A stretch of 64,000 bases of DNA from JALORV01 sp963702595. Lineage in GTDB: Bacteria; Pseudomonadota; Gammaproteobacteria; Burkholderiales; Burkholderiaceae_F. Below, piece after piece: positions 57,625 through 64,000 of this stretch (the stretch's first letter is position 1; the number at the start of each line of letters is the position of its first letter). The DNA lies in the NCBI GenBank assembly GCA_963702595.1, contig CAVPDC010000001.1:206556-270555 (forward strand). The letters are read 5' to 3'. Made by a program: the position numbers and the translations under genes. The notes under the pieces were generated by a model. The model was not told the origin of the DNA. It saw only the letters and a program-made list of their open reading frames with translations, and made no database searches.

Positions 57625-58236
57625 CTAGCGACGCCCGCGCTCGCGCGCCACCTCGGCCGCCACGACGCGTGCGATCGTTTCGCGCAGTCGAGCCTCGAAC
57701 GCATTGCGCAACTCCGCGGTCGTGGCAAGCACGACACGCTCGATGGCGGGCTGCAGCCGTTCGCGCAGTATCCGGCCGGCCTCGTCGGCCAGCGCCGGCT
57801 GCAGTTCGCGAAACACGGATTCCCTCAGCCTTTGCTCCAACGCATCCCAGTCAGGCTCGGACGCGGTTTCCGCGTCAGGTGCAACGCTCGCCGACAGCGT
57901 GTAGGTCGGAATCGGCGGTGACGCCGGCACAACGGGCGCGGTGCTCGCTGCCGCGTTTGGTACGGGCGGCCGAACCGGCGTTGCCGCAGCGGCGGGCCGT
58001 GGCGGCGGTGGTGGTGGCGGCGGCGGTGGGGGAGGTGGTAGCGGTGGTGGCGGTGGAGCAGCGACGGATGGTGGCGGTGGAGCAGCGACGGATGGTGGCG
58101 GCTTCGGTAGCGAGATGTCGAGATCGAGAGATGGCAGTGTCAGGCGTTCCGTCAGCACCGGGATCGACTCGTCGTCAGAAATGGGCCGGCCGCCCGGACG
58201 CGTCAGGCGATCGAGCGGATTGCCCTTTTCACTCAC
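57625..58236 (-). CDS. Proline-rich hypothetical protein between holC and valS
   Basis: A 203-residue protein. The N-terminal half has a PPPSVAA repeat, duplicated, and a run of about 13 prolines after PPPPPL. The C-terminal third is a charged helix (DWDALEQRLRESVFRELQPALADEAGRIL...), probably a coiled coil. It overlaps the holC stop by 8 bases, so it is co-translated. Function unknown. The GC-rich repeats make the length prone to change and to sequencing error. Confidence 0.65.
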   Translation of the reverse strand: MSEKGNPLDRLTRPGGRPISDDESIPVLTERLTLPSLDLDISLPKPPPSVAAPPPPSVAAPPPPPLPPPPPPPPPPPPPRPAAAATPVRPPVPNAAASTAPVVPASPPIPTYTLSASVAPDAETASEPDWDALEQRLRESVFRELQPALADEAGRILRERLQPAIERVVLATTAELRNAFEARLRETIARVVAAEVARERGRR

Positions 58237-58666
58237 GGCCTGCTACCTCGAACGTCGTCGGCTCGAAACCGTGATCGCGATACGTCTTGAAGCGGACGCG
58301 TGCGCGGGCACGGTCTTCATCGTTGCGCGACACGACCTCGATCACGCGTTCGTAGCGACTGAAGAGCACATCAAAATCCGGCGGCGTCCCATCGTCGAGC
58401 GTCAGCAATACGTCGCTCGCCGGCGCGCGGGCACCATCCAGCGTCAGCAGCACCGGCGTGCTGGCTGCAAGCTCGCAGTCCACATAGACATGCGGCAGGA
58501 AGTCGAGCGCGGAGAACGTCCAGAGCGCCGTGTCGAACTGGGCCAGGCGATCGGCGTCGCGTGCAAAGACGACCAGCCGCTTGCCGGCCGCGCGCGCCTT
58601 GCGGGTCACGCGGCAGGCGTAATGCAGGCGATGTTCCGCATTGAAATGAAAGTCGATGCGGGTCAC
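58229..58666 (-). CDS. holC: DNA polymerase III chi subunit
   Basis: A 145-residue HolC: IDFHFNAEHRLHYACRVTRKARAAGKRLVVFA at the N-terminus, an aspartate-rich middle, and the family's fold. Chi links the clamp loader to SSB. Its place between pepA and valS supports the call. Confidence 0.9.
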   Translation of the reverse strand: MTRIDFHFNAEHRLHYACRVTRKARAAGKRLVVFARDADRLAQFDTALWTFSALDFLPHVYVDCELAASTPVLLTLDGARAPASDVLLTLDDGTPPDFDVLFSRYERVIEVVSRNDEDRARARVRFKTYRDHGFEPTTFEVAGRE

Positions 58667-58744
58667 CGAACTACCCTCCGCGCTGCGCGCTGCGGGATGA
58701 GTGCTTCGGAGCGGCCGTACGCACTCATGCGCTCGCCGCCCAGA

Positions 58745-60217
58745 TCATCCAGCGCGCTGGATCAGGAACTGCGACAGCAGCGGCACGGGGCGCCCGGTCG
58801 CGCCCTTCGCGGCGCCGCTCTTCCACGCCGTTCCCGCGATGTCCAGATGCGCCCACGGATACGCCTTCGTGAACCGCGCCAGGAAGCATGCCGCGGTGAT
58901 GGCGCCGGCGTTGGCCGGCGTGCCCAGGTTTGCCATGTCGGCGAAGTTGGTTTTCAACTGCTCCTGGTACTCCTCGCCGAGCGGCATGCGCCATGCGGCG
59001 TCGCTGGCGCCGCGGCTGGCGCTCATCAGTTCCTCGGCCAGTGCTTCGTTGTTGGCAAACAAGCCGGAGTTCACGTTGCCGAGCGCAATAACACAGGCGC
59101 CGGTCAGCGTAGCCACGTCGACCACGGCCGCGGGCTTGAAGCGCTCCACGTACGTCAGCGCGTCGCACAGGATCAGGCGCCCCTCGGCGTCCGTGTTCAG
59201 GATCTCGATCGTCTGGCCGGACATCGAGGTCACGATGTCGCCGGGCCGCGTCGCCGTGCCCGACGGCATGTTTTCGCACGCTGCGACCACGCCGATCACA
59301 TTGAGTTTGAGCTTCAGTTCGGCCACCGTGCGCATCGTGCCGATGACGCTCGCGGCACCGCACATGTCGAACTTCATCTCGTCCATCGCCGCGCCGGGCT
59401 TGATCGAGATGCCACCCGAGTCGAACGTGATGCCCTTGCCGACCAGCACGACCGGCGCCGACTTGCCGCCACCCTGGTGCTTGAGCACGATCAGTCTCGG
59501 CGGCTCAGCGGAACCGCGTGCAACGTTGAGGAACGAATCCATCTTCAAGGCCTCGAGCTGCTTGGTCTCGAGCACCTCGACACCGAGCTTCCACTGTTTG
59601 GCGAGCTTGCGCGCCTCCTCGGCGAGGAAGGTCGGGTTGCAGATGTTGGGCGGAAGATTGCCAAGGCGTTTCGTAAGCGCCATGCCGTTCGCAATCGCGG
59701 TGCCCTGCTTGAGCCCGCGCTCGGCGCCCACGTGGCGCGCCGGCACGATCAGCAATGCCTTGGACGGGCCGTTGACGTCGTCCTTCTTGCTTTTGAGCTC
59801 GTCGCTGCGGAACACCGCCTCGCGGGCGGCGATCGCGAACTGGCGCGCCGCCCATTCGGAGTCGCGGCCCTTAACGGACCACTCGGTGGCGGCCACCGCG
59901 ATTTCGGCCACGCCAGGGAAGGCCTTGACGACCGAGCGCGCTGCCTCGGCGAAGGCACGGTCGGAGAAGTCATTACGACTGCCCAGGCCCACCAGCAACA
60001 CACGGGCGGCCGATACACCCGGCAGGCCGCGCAGCGCGAGTTGCGTGCCGCGCTTGCCGGTCATGTCGCCACTCTTGATTGCCGCCTTGACGTCGCCGCG
60101 CGAAGCCTTGTCGAGTGCGCGTGCACTCGCCGTCAGCTCGCCGTCCGCGAACACGCCTACGGCGACAGCATCGGCCTTGACCGCCTCGGCGTGGGCGGTC
60201 GTTGTGCTAAATTCCAT
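58745..60217 (-). CDS. pepA: Leucyl aminopeptidase
   Basis: A 490-residue M17 leucine aminopeptidase: VGKGITFDSGGISIKPG (metal and catalytic Lys), MKFDMCGAASV and the signature NTDAEGRLILCDAL. Two metal ions; it removes N-terminal Leu-type residues, and in E. coli also acts as a DNA-binding protein. ATG 60217; upstream in-frame residues are not family-like. A hairpin (ATGAGTGC/GCACTCAT, 58697-58728) lies between it and holC. Divergent from lptF. Confidence 0.95.
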   Translation of the reverse strand: MEFSTTTAHAEAVKADAVAVGVFADGELTASARALDKASRGDVKAAIKSGDMTGKRGTQLALRGLPGVSAARVLLVGLGSRNDFSDRAFAEAARSVVKAFPGVAEIAVAATEWSVKGRDSEWAARQFAIAAREAVFRSDELKSKKDDVNGPSKALLIVPARHVGAERGLKQGTAIANGMALTKRLGNLPPNICNPTFLAEEARKLAKQWKLGVEVLETKQLEALKMDSFLNVARGSAEPPRLIVLKHQGGGKSAPVVLVGKGITFDSGGISIKPGAAMDEMKFDMCGAASVIGTMRTVAELKLKLNVIGVVAACENMPSGTATRPGDIVTSMSGQTIEILNTDAEGRLILCDALTYVERFKPAAVVDVATLTGACVIALGNVNSGLFANNEALAEELMSASRGASDAAWRMPLGEEYQEQLKTNFADMANLGTPANAGAITAACFLARFTKAYPWAHLDIAGTAWKSGAAKGATGRPVPLLSQFLIQRAG

Positions 60218-60378
60218 TGCGGTTTCCCTCTGAAAAGTCTCGCGATGGCAACGTGTGAAGGGCCGGCGAGGCATCACCCCGCCCTGCGAAGTTTGTTCGC
60301 CGCGACCTCTCTCGCGAGCCGGGCAGTATATAGCGGCGCGGCCGCGGTCAGTCGGTAGTTGCCTCGCGCCCGGCGCTC

Positions 60379-61500
60379 ATGATCTTCCGTCGCTCCATCG
60401 TTGCAGAGCTCACGAGCGCTGCCAGCGCGGTCTTCACCGTGCTCTTTTCGATCCTGTTTTCCGTGGGCCTGGTGCGGATCCTGGGCCAGGCGGCCGGCGG
60501 CCGCGTCGACAATCAGGCGGTGTTCCAGCTGCTGGCGCTCACAGCCCTGACGTGGCTTCCCGTCGTGCTGACGTTGACGCTGTTCGTGTCGGTGCTGATG
60601 ACGCTTTCACGCGCCTACCGCGACTCCGAGATGGTCGTGTGGTTCGCGTCCGGCCAGAGCCTTTACTCGTGGGTGGGGCCGGTGCTGCGCTTCGCGTGGC
60701 CGATCATCGTCGCCGTGGCACTACTTTCGCTGTTCGTCACCCCGTGGTCAGGCGCGCAGATCGACGAACTGCGACAGAACTTCATGCGGCGGGACGATGT
60801 CAGTCGAGTTGCGCCGGGCCGTTTCATCGAGTCCAGTGGCGCGGACCGCGTGTTCTTCGTCGAGTCGGTGGACTTCCAAGGCAGCCAGGTCCGCAACATC
60901 TTCGTCAGCATGGGTGGCCAGGGCAAGGAAGGCGTCATCGTGGCGGCGCAGGGCCAGATCGAAGTCGCGCCGAACGGCGACCGCTTCCTCGTGCTGGAAC
61001 GGGGACGGCGCTACGAAGGAACACCCGGCTCGGCAGAGTACCGGGCGATGGAGTTCGAGCGCTACTCGATCCGTCTTGAAAGCCGGCCCGATCGACCGAT
61101 CGGCGAGCGCAGCGCGCGGACCCGGCCGACCTCCGACCTCGTTGCCGAGCGCACGAACTTCGCCAAGGCCGAGATCCTGTGGCGCATCGGCATTCCTGTC
61201 TCGGCACTGGTGGTGACGCTGCTCGCGATCCCGCTCGCTTACACCAACCCGCGCGTGGGACGCTCGTTCAACCTGATCGTCGCCGTGCTCGCCTTCGCGA
61301 TCTATCTAAACGTGCTGAACACCATACAGGCGTGGGTACAGCAGGATCGGGTGTCCTTCGGCCTCGGCGTCTGGGTCGTGCACGCCGTGGTCATGTTTGT
61401 CGTCGTCGTCCTGTTCGCGCGCCGCGTCTACCTGACGCGGTGGTGGCCCCGGCAACTGACGCCCGCCTACTGGCGAAAGGCACGCACAACCACACCATGA
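60379..61500 (+). CDS. lptF: LPS export permease LptF
   Basis: A 373-residue YjgP/YjgQ permease with six spans around a periplasmic beta-jellyroll domain. FRRSIVAELTSAASAVFTVLFSI opens the protein; RIGIPVSALVVTLLAIPLAYTNPRVGRSFN is the usual C-terminal block. With LptG and LptB it lifts lipopolysaccharide from the inner membrane to the Lpt bridge. Overlaps lptG by ATGA. Confidence 0.93.
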   Translation: MIFRRSIVAELTSAASAVFTVLFSILFSVGLVRILGQAAGGRVDNQAVFQLLALTALTWLPVVLTLTLFVSVLMTLSRAYRDSEMVVWFASGQSLYSWVGPVLRFAWPIIVAVALLSLFVTPWSGAQIDELRQNFMRRDDVSRVAPGRFIESSGADRVFFVESVDFQGSQVRNIFVSMGGQGKEGVIVAAQGQIEVAPNGDRFLVLERGRRYEGTPGSAEYRAMEFERYSIRLESRPDRPIGERSARTRPTSDLVAERTNFAKAEILWRIGIPVSALVVTLLAIPLAYTNPRVGRSFNLIVAVLAFAIYLNVLNTIQAWVQQDRVSFGLGVWVVHAVVMFVVVVLFARRVYLTRWWPRQLTPAYWRKARTTTP

Positions 61501-62633
61501 GGACGCTGCGCCGCTATCTGTGGAAGGAAGTTGCGACGGCGACCGCGTTCGTGCTCTTCGCGCTGCTGTCGCTCTTCACGTTCTTCGACCTGGTCGCGCA
61601 ACTCGACGAGATCGGGCAACGGGGATTCCTGCTGCGACACGCACTGGCCTACGTGGCGTTTACGCTGCCATCACGCACTTACGAGGTGATGCCGATCGCG
61701 GCGCTGATCGGAACCATTTACGCCCTCTCAAAGCTCGCCGCCAACTCCGAGTTCACGATCATGCGGGTATCGGGCATGAGCACCCGCCGGCTGCTGATGA
61801 ACCTACTCGGCATCGGGCTGCTGATGGTCGGCTTGACCTTCCTGCTGGGTGAGGTCATCTCGCCGCCATCGGAGCGGCTGGCGCAGCAGACACGGCTGAA
61901 GGCGCGGGGCAGCCAGATCAGTGTGCGCGACTTCCGCTCGGGCGTCTGGGTGCGGGATGTCGTGAAGGATCCAGACGGCAGCGTCAGCGCGTTTCGCTTC
62001 ATCAACGTGCGCCAGGTGTCGCCCGATGTCGGCACCAAGGACTGGCGCATCATCGAGTTCGACCGCGACTATCGCCTGCGCTCGATCCTGCGCGGCAATG
62101 TCGGTACTTACGTGCCGGGCGCCGGATGGGAACTGACCGACGTCGTCGAGACCCGCGTGCCCCAGCTTTCGACCGATGCCTCGCTGCCAGCCGATGCGAA
62201 GACGGAGGTGATGCACCATCCGACGCTGCTGTGGCGGTCCGAGCTGAAGCCGGACATCTTTGGCGTATTGCTGGTGCAGCCCGAGCGCATGGCGGGCTGG
62301 GATCTGATCCAGTACATCCGTCATCTGGCGGAGAACCGCCAGCAGACCGAGCGTTACGAGATCGCCTTCTGGGGCAAGCTCTTCTACCCGTGGGCAGTGC
62401 TGGTCATGATGGCGCTTGCCTTGCCGTTTGCCTACATGCACGTGCGCGCCGGTGGCGTCAGCTTCAAGATTTTCACGGGCGTGATGATCGGCGTCGCGTT
62501 CTACGGTATGAACAAGCTGTTCGCGCACATCGGACTGCTCAACACCTGGCCGCCACTGATCGTGGCGGTGCTGCCGAGCCTGGTGGTGCTGGCGCTGGCA
62601 TTTTCGGCGCTGTACTGGATCGAGCGGCGCTGA
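61497..62633 (+). CDS. lptG: LPS export permease LptG
   Basis: A 378-residue partner of LptF: N-terminal RTLRRYLWKEVATATAFVLFALLSLFTFFDL, a periplasmic jellyroll domain, and C-terminal spans with YPWAVLVMMALALPFAYMHVRAGGVSFKIF. Same role in LPS export. Translationally coupled to lptF. The gene confirms a Gram-negative outer membrane. Confidence 0.93.
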   Translation: MRTLRRYLWKEVATATAFVLFALLSLFTFFDLVAQLDEIGQRGFLLRHALAYVAFTLPSRTYEVMPIAALIGTIYALSKLAANSEFTIMRVSGMSTRRLLMNLLGIGLLMVGLTFLLGEVISPPSERLAQQTRLKARGSQISVRDFRSGVWVRDVVKDPDGSVSAFRFINVRQVSPDVGTKDWRIIEFDRDYRLRSILRGNVGTYVPGAGWELTDVVETRVPQLSTDASLPADAKTEVMHHPTLLWRSELKPDIFGVLLVQPERMAGWDLIQYIRHLAENRQQTERYEIAFWGKLFYPWAVLVMMALALPFAYMHVRAGGVSFKIFTGVMIGVAFYGMNKLFAHIGLLNTWPPLIVAVLPSLVVLALAFSALYWIERR

Positions 62634-62738
62634 CGCGGGATCGGGCGGCGATGATGCCGCCGGCGACCGGAGGCGCGCCGCAGGTTGCGCGCCGGATCCT
62701 TCATTGCTCCTGCGCGCGGCCTGCCGAACTTGCCGGCC

Positions 62739-63743
62739 TCAGTGACCCGTTTCCTCGCGTTTCCTCGAGGGAAATGGATAGGCCCCGCCGCCCTGGCCGG
62801 GCTTGGGCGGGATCTTCAGCGACAGGACCATCGTCGCGACGAGCACGGTGACCGTGACGAGCAGGGACCACGTGATAGGAATCTTGTAGATGTCGATCAG
62901 CAGCATCTTGGTCCCGATGAATACCAGTACGATCGCCAGCCCGTACGAAAGCAGGTGGAAGCGCTCGTGCATGCCGGCGAGCAGGAAGTACATCGCGCGC
63001 AGGCCCAGGATCGCGAAGACGTTGGACGTCAGCACGATGAACGGGTCGGTCGTGATCGCGAAAATCGCCGGGATCGAGTCCACGGCGAAGATGACGTCCA
63101 CGATACCGATCAGCACGATGACGATGAACAGCGGCGTGAAATGCCTGACGCCGCCGATCATCGTCACAAAGCGTTCGCCGTCGTACGACGGCGCGATGCG
63201 CAGGCGGCCGCGCAGCAGCTTCAGCGCCGGGTTGGCTTCAAGATCCGGCTCCTGGCCTGCGGCCCACCACATCTTCACTCCCGTGAAGACAAGGAACGCG
63301 CCGAAGATGTACAGGATCCAGTGGAACTGCGAGATCAGCCAGGCACCCACGAGGATCATTACCGCGCGGAGTACGAGCGCGCCGAGGATGCCGATCATCA
63401 GCACCCGCTTCTGGAACTCAGGCGGCACGGCGAAGTAGGTGAAGATCATAAGGAACACGAACACGTTGTCGACCGCCAGCGCCTTCTCGATCAGGTAGCC
63501 GGTCAGGAACTCGAGCCCCTTGGCGTTGGCCACCTCGCGCGAGACATTGGCATCGAGGTACCACCACAGACCGGCAAGAAACACGAGCGAAATGGCGACC
63601 CAGATCAGTGACCAGACGGCCGCCTCCCTGATCGACACGCGGTGTGCGCCCTGCTTGCTCATGGCGAAGAAATCGACCAGCAGCGCGACGACGACGAAGG
63701 CCGCGAACAGCGACCACATCAGGGGGTTCCCAATGGAGTGCAT
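62739..63743 (-). CDS. alx: TerC/Alx-family membrane protein (manganese exporter-like)
   Basis: A 334-residue protein with about nine spans: the YLIEKALAVDNVFVFLMIFTYF block and VIFAVDSIPAIFAITTDPFIVLTSNVFAILGLRAMYF block, each with the paired acidic residues of TerC proteins. E. coli Alx is thought to move Mn(II); control by the upstream yybP-ykoY riboswitch supports this here. Convergent with lptG. Confidence 0.9.
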   Translation of the reverse strand: MHSIGNPLMWSLFAAFVVVALLVDFFAMSKQGAHRVSIREAAVWSLIWVAISLVFLAGLWWYLDANVSREVANAKGLEFLTGYLIEKALAVDNVFVFLMIFTYFAVPPEFQKRVLMIGILGALVLRAVMILVGAWLISQFHWILYIFGAFLVFTGVKMWWAAGQEPDLEANPALKLLRGRLRIAPSYDGERFVTMIGGVRHFTPLFIVIVLIGIVDVIFAVDSIPAIFAITTDPFIVLTSNVFAILGLRAMYFLLAGMHERFHLLSYGLAIVLVFIGTKMLLIDIYKIPITWSLLVTVTVLVATMVLSLKIPPKPGQGGGAYPFPSRKREETGH

Positions 63744-63792
63744 CAGTCACTTTCGAAAATGGTGCAGCGGCCGGCGCACCCCGCGACGGGGT

Positions 63793-63945
63793 TTCGAAGG
63801 CGCCTTGCGGTCTGACCTGGAGTCCGCCGGATGGCGGACTGCTGCGACGCCGGGCGGCAAAACTGCGCCGGTGCCCGCCGTATTGACGACGTCGCATCGA
63901 AGGGCCGGGTGGTAGGGGCCGGCGCCTTCTGGCTACTCCCCTGAA
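63793..63945 (-). promoter_or_regulatory. yybP-ykoY manganese riboswitch
   Basis: On the minus strand, 5' to 3': the conserved AGGGGAGTAGCC (rc of 63931-63942), a stem GAAGGCGCC that pairs with GGCGCCTTC near the end, the core GTCAATACGGC and GGGCACCG, and the closing CAGGTCAGACCGC. This ordered set is the hallmark of the class, which senses Mn(II) and sits in front of alx-like genes. It lies 50-200 bases upstream of the alx start. The expression platform was not resolved. Confidence 0.85.
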
Positions 63946-64000
63946 AAGGCGGGCGAATTACACCAGCGCCACGCCTGGAAGCCTATCGGGGAAACCCTGC

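Noticed and set aside
58010..58080. GGT/GGC-rich stretch as a separate simple-sequence repeat or regulatory G-tract
   Set aside because: Explained as the poly-proline codons of the minus-strand gene.

Overview
The window is about 64 kb of GC-rich DNA (roughly two thirds G+C) with short intergenic gaps and ATGA/TGATG start-stop overlaps. The gene content points to a Gram-negative proteobacterium, most likely a betaproteobacterium: pepA-holC-valS divergent from lptF-lptG, a ccoIS / ccoNOQP / ccoGH block next to an FNR gene and hemN, GlnS, and a wax ester synthase/DGAT. No rRNA, tRNA, CRISPR array or prophage was seen. The taxonomic placement is inference.

Layout. 1-2.6 kb: the 3' end of a WS/DGAT acyltransferase, a convergent alpha/beta hydrolase, and a gene-poor stretch with a 151-bp IS21-like miniature element. 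2.9-8.2 kb (minus strand): a compact operon of an AMP-forming acyl-CoA synthetase, 2-oxoacid dehydrogenase E1-alpha, E1-beta and E2, and an acyl carrier protein, with no E3. 8.5-21.7 kb: a glycogen/alpha-glucan island (phosphorylase, GlgA, glucokinase, GlgB, GlgC and two GH57 enzymes) with alternating strands. 22-23.1 kb: an IS3-family insertion sequence. 23-37.4 kb: mixed accessory genes (glnS, a diiron desaturase-like protein, lipoproteins, a GST, an MFS exporter, an aminopeptidase P, a BNR-repeat lipoprotein) with several broken genes and two kinds of palindromic or repeat DNA.

37.7-49.9 kb: a low-oxygen respiration island. It holds the copper ATPase CcoI, CcoS, the cbb3 oxidase CcoN-O-Q-P, CcoG, CcoH, a small membrane protein, FNR, HemN and a TauE/SafE-like membrane protein. 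FNR-type TTGAC-N4-(G/A)TCAA palindromes stand before ccoI, before ccoN, and between fnr and hemN. The likely circuit is that FNR senses oxygen through its iron-sulfur cluster and switches on the oxidase, its copper and assembly factors, and anaerobic heme synthesis.

50-64 kb: housekeeping genes: alaS, a GNAT acetyltransferase, a NUDIX hydrolase, a TusA-like protein, valS, holC, pepA, the LPS transporter permeases lptF and lptG, and a TerC/Alx membrane protein behind a yybP-ykoY (manganese) riboswitch.

Broken frames are concentrated between 29 and 44 kb: an in-frame amber codon at 29588, two compensating indels in the aminopeptidase P gene, one shift in ccoI and two in ccoP. Because ccoI and ccoP should be essential parts of the oxidase, sequence or assembly errors are at least as likely as real gene decay.
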